From positions 1 through 42,327 of the forward strand of contig CAJWHS010000013.1 in NCBI GenBank assembly GCA_913041415.1: a stretch of DNA of 42,327 nucleotides, written 5' to 3'. This DNA is from an uncultured Acidimicrobiaceae bacterium (GTDB lineage: Bacteria > Actinomycetota > Acidimicrobiia > Acidimicrobiales > Aldehydirespiratoraceae). Each line of letters begins with the position of its first letter. Position 1 is the first letter of the stretch. The notes beneath the pieces were generated by a model. It saw only the letters and a list, made by a program, of their open reading frames with translations. It did no database searches and was not told the origin of the DNA. Of this stretch, positions 24,240 to 32,557 are shown piece by piece. A program made the position numbers and the translations under genes.

Positions 24240-24977
24240 TTAGGCGAATGTCCGGATCGCCAAAGCGGTCACCGTCACCGCGATCGTCGCCACGACGAAA
24301 CGGTCGAATCCTTCCGAGCTGAACCGGCTGCGGAGATGCTCGCCAAACGGGACCGTAGCAAGCGCCGGAAGGCAGCCAAGCACGGCCACCGTCCAGCGAC
24401 CTGACAACTCGCCGGTGATGAGGAGCGCCCCCAGCTGAGCGGCGCCGGCCAGTGCAAAGAGGGTCGTGATCGAGAAGATGTGGACGCGGCGTTCGAGACG
24501 GTAGCAGTGGATCCACGATCCGATCAGTGGGCCGGAGATCCCGATTGCCCCCTGAAGAAGACCGGTGGCGAGACCGACGACGGGGGCGGCTCGACGCGAG
24601 AACGCAGGCGCGATCCGGAAGTCCGGCATCCGTACGAAGGTGATGACGTAGATCGCAACAACGGCGATGAGCGCAACGACGAGTGGCGCTTCGCTGAACG
24701 ACACGAGGGCATACGTGCCGACGATGCCGCCGACGATTCCGGTCGCCCCCAACACCGGAAGGTCGCGGGTCTCGGCTCGGCTCTCGCGGGCTCGCAAGGC
24801 CATGGCGACATTGATCAGCAGGTTCGGAATCGCGATAGCAGCGACGGCCGTCTCCAGGTCGGTGACGAAGGAGATGATCGGGATCGACACGAGTGGAAGG
24901 CCCATGCCGCTGATGCTCTTGATCGCCGAGCCGAGCAGGATCGCCGCGAGGGCGACGGCGATTTCTTCGCCGCTCAC
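24240..24977 (-). CDS. TauE/SafE-type sulfite exporter family permease
   Basis: A 245-residue membrane protein with about eight helices in two repeats. The first opens VALAAILLGSAIKSISGMGLPLVSIPIISF, the family's repeat with G and P residues; the second contains VVGLATGLLQGAIGISGPLIGSWI. Members export sulfite, sulfoacetate or other organic anions. The start is GTG 24977, overlapping the lipoprotein stop as GTGA. It is the last of three overlapping minus-strand genes with an LLM flavin monooxygenase first. Since some LLM enzymes release sulfite from sulfonates, a desulfonation/export unit is possible, but that is inference. Confidence 0.87.
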   Translation of the reverse strand: MSGEEIAVALAAILLGSAIKSISGMGLPLVSIPIISFVTDLETAVAAIAIPNLLINVAMALRARESRAETRDLPVLGATGIVGGIVGTYALVSFSEAPLVVALIAVVAIYVITFVRMPDFRIAPAFSRRAAPVVGLATGLLQGAIGISGPLIGSWIHCYRLERRVHIFSITTLFALAGAAQLGALLITGELSGRWTVAVLGCLPALATVPFGEHLRSRFSSEGFDRFVVATIAVTVTALAIRTFA

Positions 24978-25957
24978 GATTCGGGCAGTCGGAAGTCGTT
25001 GCGGGTGGCGCTCTCGCGTTCGCTCAACGTCGTGTAGCCCCGCCCGTCGGGATGCAAGGCGATCGCCTCGCCCTGCCGCTCCGGCGCTGATGCTGCCTGG
25101 CATGGTTCCCCTGCAAGCGCCTCGGCGATCGGCGATGCGGCCGGCCGGTCGAAGAGCAGGACTCGGGTCGGGGTGCGCACGGCGATCACTCTGCCATCCG
25201 CCGACAGGTCGGCAGCGCTGATCGATTCGCCGATGTCGAACTCAGCCACCCGCTTGAGGGTCACAGCGTCGCTCGAGTCCGTGAGCGGCAGGATGTAGAC
25301 GCCGGCGGGGCTGTCGGTGCCCTTGGTGATTAGGACGGCCTGGGTGCCGTCGACGTCGACCAACAGCGCTTCGGTGTCGAGGCGGCCCTCCTCGAAGGTG
25401 AACGACCAGAACTCGAGATCGTCGAGGGTGGCGCCGCTGCCGTCGGGTTCGGGCGAGGCGATCAGCCGCACCGTCGGTCGGATGTGGAGGTTGTCGCCGG
25501 TGTCGGCGAAGTAAAGCGTGCTGCCGGCAGCCGCAATGTCTTCCCAGTCGAGCAGCGCCGTGCCGACTGTCCAGACCTCATCGACGGTTGATGTCGCGCC
25601 GATACCGAAGAGACGGGGAAGGTTGCCCGAGTCATTGTGGGCGTACATTCGGCCGTTGACGGTGCGCGAATACACCACCCCCGACGTTTCGGGGAGCAGG
25701 TCAGTGTCGATCTGTGGCGTCGGTTCGACGAGCATGGCCCCCGCACAAAGGTCGACTGCGGTGATCCCGGTCGGGTCGGCGAGGCGCAGCGTGGTCGTCG
25801 GGACGGCATTGATGCTGCCTGAATCCGGCACCGTGGTCAACGATTCGGGCTGGCCTTCGAAGGTCATGGGCGGTTGGCCGACCGCCGACGACCCCCGGTC
25901 ATCGCTGCAGGCGACCGCGCCGAGCGCGATCACGAGCGCAAGAACGATCTGCCTCAC
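24974..25957 (-). CDS. Lipoprotein with beta-propeller-like repeats
   Basis: A 327-residue predicted lipoprotein: signal helix (QIVLALVIALG), lipobox AVAC, a short disordered linker, then repeated strands. Motifs include SGVVYSRTVNGRMYAHNDSG, LLDWEDIAAAGSTLYFADTGDN and AADLSADGRVIAVRT. The W-E-D-I-A and D-x-G-D-N pair recurs in secreted actinobacterial propeller proteins of unknown role. Two Cys (DLCAGA and EPCQAA) may form a disulfide. GTG start at 25957 overlaps the LLM stop; its stop overlaps the TauE start. It may bind a solute or the cell wall on behalf of the exporter; no function is established. Confidence 0.78.
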   Translation of the reverse strand: MRQIVLALVIALGAVACSDDRGSSAVGQPPMTFEGQPESLTTVPDSGSINAVPTTTLRLADPTGITAVDLCAGAMLVEPTPQIDTDLLPETSGVVYSRTVNGRMYAHNDSGNLPRLFGIGATSTVDEVWTVGTALLDWEDIAAAGSTLYFADTGDNLHIRPTVRLIASPEPDGSGATLDDLEFWSFTFEEGRLDTEALLVDVDGTQAVLITKGTDSPAGVYILPLTDSSDAVTLKRVAEFDIGESISAADLSADGRVIAVRTPTRVLLFDRPAASPIAEALAGEPCQAASAPERQGEAIALHPDGRGYTTLSERESATRNDFRLPES

Positions 25958-26937
25958 AGGGCGAAGGCGTCCGCAAGGAGTTCGTAGCTCCGAGTCCGTG
26001 CCTCGTGGCTCCAGACGATCGTGACCGCCATGAACTCGTCGGCACCGTGCGCCCGGACCATCTCCTCGACACCAGCTTTCACCGTCGCCGGTGAACCGAC
26101 GATCATCGACTTGCGCTGGGCAGGGATGTTGAGGGGCCCGGGCCGGTGCGCCACCGTCTCCTCAGGAGTCGGGATCGGGCCGCTGAGACCCCGCTGACGC
26201 CAGAGCTTGACCGGCGCGGCGAGCGCCTGCGCTTCCTCGTCGGTATCGGCACAGATCACGCTGGCCGCGATGAGTACATAGGGCTCGGCATTGCGGCCGT
26301 CAGAGTCGTACTGACGTCGGTAGGCCTGGGTGATCGACGGACCATCGGCCATGGTGATGAAGTCGGCGAACGCAAGCGGCAGCCCGAAGTGAGCGGCGAG
26401 CGCGGCGGAGTCTGGGCTCGATCCGAGCAAGAAAATCGGCGGTGGTTCTTCGATAACAGGCGTGGCGGTCACCCGACCGCGAAAAGCACTCTCCTCGGGC
26501 AGTGCGTCGCGGAGCCACCCGTCGAGCTCGGCCACCATCGCTGGGTAGTGCTGGGCCGAAGGCGGCTGCCGGGTCTGTGAGAGGGCGACGGCCGTGATCT
26601 GATCCGACCCTGGCGCGCGCCCGAGGCCAAGGTCGATCCGCCCTGGATGCAGGGCGCTCAATACCTTGAACGACTCTGCAACCTTGAGTGGGGAGTAGTG
26701 GGGGAGCATCACACCCCCGGTTCCGACCCGCAGCGTTTCGGTGGCCTGGGCGATGTGGCCGACGAGGATCTCCGGCGCCGATCCGGCGAGCCCAAGGGTG
26801 TTGTGGTGTTCGGCAACCCAATAGCGGTGATAGCCGAGGGCCTCGGCACGCATGGCGAGATCGATGGAGTTGCGCAGCGCGTCGCCGGCGCTGGATCCGG
26901 CGGGGATCGGGGTCTGGTCGAGGACCGAGAGGCGCAT
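25954..26937 (-). CDS. LLM class flavin-dependent monooxygenase (MsnO8 group)
   Basis: A 327-residue bacterial luciferase-like barrel. The opening LSVLDQTPI, GYHRYWVAEHHNTLGLAGSAPEILVGHIA, LRVGTGGVMLPHYSPLKVAE and PGRIDLGLGRAPGSD are marks of the MsnO8-type subgroup, and a late segment RKSMIVGSPATVKAGVEEM closes the fold. It should use FMNH2 or F420H2 and oxygen to oxidise an organic substrate. The ATG at 26937 is the natural start; the upstream open frame is antisense to other sequence. It heads the three-gene overlapping unit with the lipoprotein and TauE genes. Confidence 0.9.
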   Translation of the reverse strand: MRLSVLDQTPIPAGSSAGDALRNSIDLAMRAEALGYHRYWVAEHHNTLGLAGSAPEILVGHIAQATETLRVGTGGVMLPHYSPLKVAESFKVLSALHPGRIDLGLGRAPGSDQITAVALSQTRQPPSAQHYPAMVAELDGWLRDALPEESAFRGRVTATPVIEEPPPIFLLGSSPDSAALAAHFGLPLAFADFITMADGPSITQAYRRQYDSDGRNAEPYVLIAASVICADTDEEAQALAAPVKLWRQRGLSGPIPTPEETVAHRPGPLNIPAQRKSMIVGSPATVKAGVEEMVRAHGADEFMAVTIVWSHEARTRSYELLADAFAL

Positions 26938-27069
26938 GCGGCCAGTCTGGCCTGGCGGGCGTGCCAGGGCGAGATCGGCTCGGCAATGGGAGGGATGGTG
27001 GCGAACCCGAAGTCGACCGTCACTTGTGGGCGCTCGCTGCTTCGGCGATCCTTGCCGGCAGGAGCCGTG

Positions 27070-27561
27070 ATGACCGACACCTTCCAAGCCCAAGTCGACT
27101 CTTCGGTCGGCGTCCTTACGCTCGTCGCGAGCGACGAAGGGCTTCGCAAGATCTTGTGGGAGGACCAAGCCGAGCAGGCCGGCGACGCCACAGTTGCTGA
27201 GACCCATCCGATCCTCGCCGCCGCATCGGCCCAACTCGCCGAGTACTTCGCCGGCGACCGAGTCGAGTTCGACCTTCCCCTCGACCTGATCGGGACGGAC
27301 TTCCAGAAAGAGGCGTGGCTGGCGCTCGCCGACGTCCCTTACGGCGAGACAAGCAGCTACGGCGAGCAGGCTGAACGCATCGGCCGCAACGGTGCCTTCC
27401 GAGCCGTCGGCGCCGCCAACGGCAAGAACCCCATCCCGATCGTCTTGCCGTGCCACCGCATCGTCGGCGCCGACGGTTCACTCACCGGGTTCGCCGGTGG
27501 ACTCGAAATGAAGCAGCGTCTCCTCGCACTCGAACAGGATCAGCAATCGTTCGACATCTGA
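27070..27561 (+). CDS. ogt: Methylated-DNA--protein-cysteine methyltransferase
   Basis: A 163-residue Ogt/Ada-C protein that moves alkyl groups from O6-alkylguanine or O4-alkylthymine in DNA to its own cysteine and is then spent. The active site PCHR sits at about 131-134 within VLPCHRIVGADGSLTGFAGGLEMKQRLLALE, and the helix-turn-helix part FQKEAWLALADVPYGETSSYGEQAERIG precedes it. Length is normal. The ATG at 27070 has AGGAG a few bases upstream; the longer frame upstream is antisense to the LLM gene. It reads divergently from the LLM gene. Confidence 0.95.
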   Translation: MTDTFQAQVDSSVGVLTLVASDEGLRKILWEDQAEQAGDATVAETHPILAAASAQLAEYFAGDRVEFDLPLDLIGTDFQKEAWLALADVPYGETSSYGEQAERIGRNGAFRAVGAANGKNPIPIVLPCHRIVGADGSLTGFAGGLEMKQRLLALEQDQQSFDI

Positions 27562-27586
27562 GCGTGTCGAGGGCAGGATTTCGCCC

Positions 27587-28366
27587 ATGGCCCTTCAGCT
27601 CGACTCCTATCCCGACATCGCCTACGGCACCGGGAGCGACGTCGACCTGAGCGTCGATGAGCGCCGGAAGCTCTGGAAGTGGGAAGCAGCAGTTGGATAC
27701 CGGGTCTTCGCCGCGATGCGCTGGGGGCAGCTCGGCGACGGCCACATCACCTGTCGTGATCCAGAGCATCGCGATCACTTCTGGATGTTGAGCTACGGCG
27801 TGCCGTTCCATCAGGCAACCGTGCACGACCTGATTCTCATCGGCCCCGACGGCTCGGTCGTCGACGGCCCGGCCCACGCAACCGCCAACATCGCCGGGTA
27901 CAACATCCATCATCCATTGCTCGAGGTGCGTCAGGACATCAACGCGGCGGCGCACACTCATACTGCCTTCGGTACGCCGTGGTCGGCGAACGTCGAACCG
28001 TTTCGAGCGATCAGCCAGGAGTCGTGCTCCTTCGTCTTCAACCAGGCGATTTACGAAGGAGAGGACCTCGAGGTCGATTCGACCGACGGCGGCTATCGCA
28101 TCGCCGAGGCGATGGGCGCCAACACCCTGGTCATCCTCCGCAACCACGGCCTTTTGACCGGTGGGCTGTCACCGGCAGAAGCGGTTGGGTGGTTCGTCAT
28201 CGCCGAACGGGTCGCCGAGGTCCACGTGAAGGCTCCGAACGGCGTGGCGATCTCGGACGAGATGGCCAAGCACATCGCTGAGAGCTTCGAGAATCCGGCC
28301 ATGGGCTGGAGAACCTGGCAATGGCTCGCCCGTGATCTTGTGCCGGACCCGACGGTGGTCCTGTGA
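27587..28366 (+). CDS. Class II aldolase/adducin family protein
   Basis: A 259-residue zinc protein of the class II aldolase/adducin fold (fuculose-phosphate aldolase/ribulose-phosphate epimerase group). The zinc ligands H-x-H appear in NAAAHTHTAFG (about 125), with the third His in ILRNHGLLTGG. The catalytic acid normally found upstream is not obvious: GHITCRDPE replaces the usual GNxS phosphate loop, so the substrate may lack a phosphate. Similar short proteins accompany many catabolic clusters in actinobacteria. It follows ogt by 25 bp on the same strand and is convergent with malate synthase. Confidence 0.85.
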   Translation: MALQLDSYPDIAYGTGSDVDLSVDERRKLWKWEAAVGYRVFAAMRWGQLGDGHITCRDPEHRDHFWMLSYGVPFHQATVHDLILIGPDGSVVDGPAHATANIAGYNIHHPLLEVRQDINAAAHTHTAFGTPWSANVEPFRAISQESCSFVFNQAIYEGEDLEVDSTDGGYRIAEAMGANTLVILRNHGLLTGGLSPAEAVGWFVIAERVAEVHVKAPNGVAISDEMAKHIAESFENPAMGWRTWQWLARDLVPDPTVVL

Positions 28367-28395
28367 CCGTCCCGGCCGCCTTCTGTGTTCGCGGG

Positions 28396-30552
28396 TCAGT
28401 CGGCTGACGCCGCCTTCTGTTTGCGTCGGTGGGCCCGAAGGATCGCTTCCGTGTAGCCGTTCTTTTGCACCCGGCCATCGCGCACTAGCGAGAGTGCCGC
28501 CCGGAACGGGAGCGAGTTCTCGTAGTCGACCGCCATCGGTTCATACACGGCGTCATCGGCGTTTTGGCCGTCGACCGCAACCGCCATGCGCTGCATCGCC
28601 TCGGTGACCTGCGCCTCCGACACGAGGCCGTGGTGCAACCAATTGGCGACGTGTTGACTCGAGATCCGCAAGGTGGCCAGATCCTCCATCAAGCCGACAT
28701 CGTCCATGTCGGGAACCGTCGAGCAGCCGACGCCCTGGCCGACCCAACGGACGACGTAGCCGAGAATCGACTGACAGTTGTTGTCGAGCTCGGTCTGGAT
28801 GTCGTCCTCGGTGAGTTCACCCTCGAGCAACGGGATGGTGGTGAGCTCTTCCACCGTCCGCCGGCGACGGTCCTGGATCTCCTCCTGGCGGGCGGTGACG
28901 TTCACGTCGAAGTAATGGGTCGAGTGCAGGGTCGCCGCAGTGGGCGACGGCACCCAGGCGCAGGTCGCACCGGACTGAGCGTGGCCCGCCTTAGTAGCGA
29001 GCATTTCCGCCATCTCCGACGGCTTGGCCCACATGCCCTTGCCGATCTGGGCCCGGTTCTGCATGCCAGCAGCGAGACCGGTGTCGACGTTGGAGTCCTC
29101 ATAGGCGAGGAGCCAGGTGGCACCCTTCATGTCGCCCTTCTTCAACATCGGGCCGGCTTCCATGTCGGTGTGGATCTCGTCGCCGGTGCGGTCGAGGAAG
29201 CCGGTGTTGATGAAGACGACCCGCTCGCGGGCTTGGTCGATGGTGGCCGCAAGGTTGAGCGAGGTACGACGCTCCTCGTCCATGATTCCCATCTTGAGCG
29301 TGTTGGGCTCGAGGCCAAGCGCAGCCTCGACCCGGCCGAACAATTCGACAGCCCAGGCGACCTCGTCGGCGCCGTGCATCTTGGGCTTCACGATGTAGAT
29401 CGAGCCGGTAAGGCTGTTGCGGAAGCTGCTGTTGCCGAGCAGGTCGTGCTTGCCCGCAAGCGAGGTAACGAAGCAGTCCAAGATCGTTTCGAAGATCGGT
29501 TCGCCGTTCATGGTGACGGCGTCGGTTGTGAGGTGATGGCCGACGTTGCGAACGAGCATGCACGCCCGGCCCTGCATCACGAGTTCGGCACCGTCGGCGG
29601 TGGTGTAAACGCGGTCACCGTTGAGACGGCGCTCCATGGTCTCGCCGCCCTTCTGGAAGGTGGAGACAAGGTCGCCCTTCATCAAGCCGAGCCAGTTGCC
29701 GTAGACGACGACCTTGTCGTCGGCGTCGACGGCGCTGACCGAATCCTCACAGTCCATGATCGACGACACGGCCGACTCGAGATCGATGTCGGCGACCCCG
29801 GCGGCGTCGTCTTTGCCGATGTTGTCGGAGCGATCGATGCGGATGTCGGCATGGAGGCCATGCTTGCGAAGCACGACATTGGTCGGATCGGTTGGTTCGC
29901 CGGCGAAGCCGGTGAACTGGTTCGGGTCGGCGAGGCCGGTGGTGGTGTCGCCGAGCGAGACCTGCAGCGCACCGTCGACGATGGCGTAGCCGGTTGCGTC
30001 GGCGTGGCTGCCCTGGCCGAGTGGGGCGTGTGCGTCCAGAAATGCTCGACCCCACGCGATGACCTTGGTCCCACGAACCGGGTTGTAGCCCGAGCCGGCA
30101 TCAGCCCCGTCATCGTCGGAGATGACGTCGGTGCCATAGAGCGCGTCATAGAGCGAACCCCAGCGGGCGTTGGCGGCGTTGAGGGCGTAGCGGGCGTTGT
30201 CGAGCGGAACGACGAGTTGGGCGCCAGCGGTACCTGCGATCTCGTTGTCGACATTGCTGGTGGCCACGGCGACGTCGTCCGGAGCGTCTTCGAGGTAACC
30301 GATCTCCCGCAGGAAGGCGAGATAGTCGGCCTGGTCGTGACCGCCCCGGTTCGCGATCAGGTAGGCGTCGATTTTGTGCTGGATCTCGTCACGCCGGGCG
30401 AGCAGCGCTGCGTTGCGCGGGCCCATCTCAATAAGGACGGCCTCGAGCGCTGCCCAGAACTCGAAGGCGGTCACGCCAGAGCCGGGTGTCAGTGCCGTCT
30501 CCACGAAGTTGTGGAGGGGTTGGGTGATCTCGAGGGAACCAAAACTTGGCAT
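28396..30552 (-). CDS. glcB: Malate synthase G
   Basis: A 718-residue malate synthase of the G type, condensing acetyl-CoA with glyoxylate to malate and CoA (glyoxylate shunt and glycolate use). Typical parts are the long N-terminal region with DNARYALNAANARWGSLYDALYGTD, VLRKHGLHADIRID, SIMDCEDSVSAVDADDK, and GKGMWAKPSEMAEML with PSPTAATLHSTHY. The catalytic base should be Asp624 in LMEDLATLRISSQHVANWLHHG. Full length for the family, with an intact C-terminal lid. ATG at 30552. It stands alone; isocitrate lyase is not in the window. Confidence 0.97.
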   Translation of the reverse strand: MPSFGSLEITQPLHNFVETALTPGSGVTAFEFWAALEAVLIEMGPRNAALLARRDEIQHKIDAYLIANRGGHDQADYLAFLREIGYLEDAPDDVAVATSNVDNEIAGTAGAQLVVPLDNARYALNAANARWGSLYDALYGTDVISDDDGADAGSGYNPVRGTKVIAWGRAFLDAHAPLGQGSHADATGYAIVDGALQVSLGDTTTGLADPNQFTGFAGEPTDPTNVVLRKHGLHADIRIDRSDNIGKDDAAGVADIDLESAVSSIMDCEDSVSAVDADDKVVVYGNWLGLMKGDLVSTFQKGGETMERRLNGDRVYTTADGAELVMQGRACMLVRNVGHHLTTDAVTMNGEPIFETILDCFVTSLAGKHDLLGNSSFRNSLTGSIYIVKPKMHGADEVAWAVELFGRVEAALGLEPNTLKMGIMDEERRTSLNLAATIDQARERVVFINTGFLDRTGDEIHTDMEAGPMLKKGDMKGATWLLAYEDSNVDTGLAAGMQNRAQIGKGMWAKPSEMAEMLATKAGHAQSGATCAWVPSPTAATLHSTHYFDVNVTARQEEIQDRRRRTVEELTTIPLLEGELTEDDIQTELDNNCQSILGYVVRWVGQGVGCSTVPDMDDVGLMEDLATLRISSQHVANWLHHGLVSEAQVTEAMQRMAVAVDGQNADDAVYEPMAVDYENSLPFRAALSLVRDGRVQKNGYTEAILRAHRRKQKAASAD

Positions 30553-30651
30553 GTTTGGGAGGCTACCGAGGGCTCGGCCGACCTTAAAGTGCGCGCAATC
30601 CCATACGGGGTCAAAGATAAGTGAAATTTCGCCGGTAGCCGGTCGGTCGGC

Positions 30652-31140
30652 TCAGTCCTCTTCGCTGGCGCCCCAACGTTCGACCGCAGTAGCAAAGACG
30701 CCCTGATCCCAAGAGAATTCGACCATGTTGCCGGCTGGGTCCCGCAACATGCAGATGTAACCGATGGGCGGCGGCATCATTGTCGGCGGCATCGCTAGGC
30801 ATCCCGCTTCCTTCCCGCGCTCAGCGACTTCGTCGACATCCGCTTGGGTCGGCATCTCCATCCCGAGATGAGCGAACGGCGCAAGGGTCGCAAGTTCAGC
30901 TCCTGCAAACGGATCCTTGTCCGGGAAAAACTGGGCCAGCACGAGCACGAATGGTGGATCGGCCATGTCAGGCATGCCGAGCCAAGCGCCAAAGCCGGTT
31001 TCGTCCTCCCGTCGATCGAGAAGCCGCATCGGGGTGAGACGCTCGTACCAGTCGACCATCGCGTCAATGTCGGGGACGCGCAGTGCGATATGAGTCCATC
31101 TTGCCTCGCCGGGATGAAGGTTGTAGATGGGGTCAGTCAC
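30652..31140 (-). CDS. VOC family protein (first of two)
   Basis: A 162-residue glyoxalase/bleomycin-resistance/dioxygenase (VOC) protein. Possible metal ligands are His17 in RWTHIALRV, the His in PFAHLGMEM and the Glu in GNMVEFSWD, so the 2-His-1-Glu triad is complete. Candidate activities are extradiol cleavage, lyase or isomerase on a small substrate. GTG 31140 is the chosen start, with AAGGTG upstream. It is divergent from the GntR gene, with an operator-like palindrome 45 bp upstream, which suggests control by that regulator. Confidence 0.8.
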   Translation of the reverse strand: MTDPIYNLHPGEARWTHIALRVPDIDAMVDWYERLTPMRLLDRREDETGFGAWLGMPDMADPPFVLVLAQFFPDKDPFAGAELATLAPFAHLGMEMPTQADVDEVAERGKEAGCLAMPPTMMPPPIGYICMLRDPAGNMVEFSWDQGVFATAVERWGASEED

Positions 31141-31184
31141 AAGAGATACACCTTTGTTGGATCTCGGCAACCTAGCACGGTCTG

Positions 31185-31197
31185 ATGGTCTGTCCAT
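31185..31197. promoter_or_regulatory. Putative GntR operator between the VOC and gntR genes
   Basis: ATGGTCTGTCCAT, a 13-bp dyad with one mismatched pair. It matches ATGGTCTGACCAT at 33591-33603 in 12 of 13 positions. The TGGT-N3-ACCA form (here TGGT-N3-TCCA) is typical of FadR-type GntR binding sites. It lies in the divergent region of the VOC and gntR genes. Confidence 0.6.
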
Positions 31198-31302
31198 TGG
31201 CCCGACTCTCGACCCAAGAGGCCAAGCTGCGATACTCTAACGAGAGGCGATGTGACGTCACTTTCCGGCGTTACGCAACCCATCGCCCATGGGGAGGGCC
31301 CC

Positions 31303-32022
31303 GTGGCCAACGGCGAAGTCGCGTTCGAGCCAATCGAACGAGAAACGGTCAGCACCAAGATCCGGGAGCAGCTCCTCCAGCGGATCACGACTGGCGAGCT
31401 TGCCCCAGGCGACCCGGTGCCGTCCGAACGTGAACTTGCTGAGCGGTTTCAGGTCGCCCGGAGCTCAGTCCGCGAGGCGATGCAAGGGCTCGTTTCGCTT
31501 GGTGTTGTCCGCCGGCGCGGCAACCGCTCCTACGTGACCGAGCACCTTCCGGAAATCATGCTCGACGCCGATGACTTGAACAAAACGTTTGTGCGGCAAC
31601 TCTTTGAGACCCGACGAGTGCTCGAAGGTCCGATCTTCGTCCTTGCGGCAACTCGCGCCGATGTCGGCGATCACGGAGCCGCCCGCACGATCGCCGATCA
31701 GTTCACAGACGATCTCGACATCGAATCGTTCCGCCGCCTCGATCGTGAGTTCCACACCACGATTGCTGCGACGTGCGGCAACCCGTTGCTCATCGAACTT
31801 TACGGGAAGGTCCTCGACCAGCTCTTTCGGTCCGACGAGTTCCATACCCTCCTGAGACATGGCGACAATCGCGACTCGGTGCAGCGAATCATTCGAGAAT
31901 CAGGCCAGGCACATCGTCAGATCGCCGATGCGCTCGTGAACGGGGATCCCGAGGCAATGCAAGCCGCCATCGGTCGCCACCTCTCCAATGTCGAACGCAC
32001 CATCGTCGACGATCTCGTGTGA
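31303..32022 (+). CDS. GntR family regulator, FadR/FCD type
   Basis: A 239-residue transcription factor. The winged helix-turn-helix (about 22-85) shows LLQRITTGELAPGDPVPSERELAERFQVARSSVREAMQGLVSLGVVRRRGNRSYV, very typical. The FCD ligand domain keeps metal-binding residues Asp and His in RRLDREFHTTIAA and a His in GRHLSNVERTI. FCD regulators sense small carboxylates and usually repress a nearby catabolic operon. The GTG at 31303 has GGGGAGGG just upstream; a GTG at 31252 would add 17 residues. Operator-like palindromes at 31185, 33591 and perhaps 32462 mark its probable targets. Confidence 0.9.
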   Translation: MANGEVAFEPIERETVSTKIREQLLQRITTGELAPGDPVPSERELAERFQVARSSVREAMQGLVSLGVVRRRGNRSYVTEHLPEIMLDADDLNKTFVRQLFETRRVLEGPIFVLAATRADVGDHGAARTIADQFTDDLDIESFRRLDREFHTTIAATCGNPLLIELYGKVLDQLFRSDEFHTLLRHGDNRDSVQRIIRESGQAHRQIADALVNGDPEAMQAAIGRHLSNVERTIVDDLV

Positions 32023-32042
32023 CCCCCGATCCGGCTCGCGGA

Positions 32043-32471
32043 TCAAGCCAACCCGAACGAACGGAGCGAAGTCGCAGCTGCCTCGTCAACCTGGCGAAGA
32101 AAGACAGCTGAGTCCCAGTGATCTAGTCGTGAAGTGATCTGTCCATCCCGGACAACGAGGCGCTGAGCCCCCTGAACCGAGAAGGGCACGCCACCCCATG
32201 TGCCAGTGAGGGTGTAGAACGCCGCAGCTCGATCGCCGTCGACCACCAACTCGTCAAGGCCGTACTCAAGCCCCGGCATCGATGCGAGGAAATCCGGGAG
32301 CCGCTCGCGGTAGGCGTCGCGCCCGTCACAACTCGAACCCAGTGCCGACGTGTGTCGATTGGCGAAATCGTCGCTCACATGGGCAGCGATGGCATCCGGA
32401 TCGGCTGCTGCGAACGACGCGAGATACGACCGGACGACGGCTGCGGTACTTGACGACGGTTGGTCTGACAT
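32043..32471 (-). CDS. NTF2-like/SnoaL-like protein
   Basis: A 142-residue cone-shaped NTF2-fold protein: VVRSYLASFAAADPDAIAAHVSDDFANRH, GRDAYRERLPDFLASMPGLEYGLDELVVDGDRAAAFYTLTGTWGGVPFSVQG and RLVVRDGQITSRLDHWDSAVFLRQ. Members include polyketide cyclases, ketosteroid isomerases and hydrolases; its reaction is unknown. The ATG at 32471 is where homology starts. It converges with gntR (20-bp gap) and is divergent from the first Rieske gene. Its first codons contain a partial copy of the GntR operator. Confidence 0.82.
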   Translation of the reverse strand: MSDQPSSSTAAVVRSYLASFAAADPDAIAAHVSDDFANRHTSALGSSCDGRDAYRERLPDFLASMPGLEYGLDELVVDGDRAAAFYTLTGTWGGVPFSVQGAQRLVVRDGQITSRLDHWDSAVFLRQVDEAAATSLRSFGLA

Positions 32472-32557
32472 GTGTTCAGTGTGGCATGACCGTGTCAGTG
32501 GCCAAAAGGTGCCTCGGTGCCGGCTGCAGTCTGGTCGCTGGGTGAAAGGAGTTCGTT

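Noticed and set aside
28564-30624. A 686-codon open frame on the plus strand opposite malate synthase
   Set aside because: It is the antisense mirror of glcB, a certain gene; long antisense frames are expected in high-GC DNA with biased third positions. Its translation shows no family motif.
31252-31261. Palindrome GTGACGTCAC before gntR as a regulatory site
   Set aside because: Short and self-complementary by chance is likely; it overlaps an alternative start codon and has no second copy near the other promoters.
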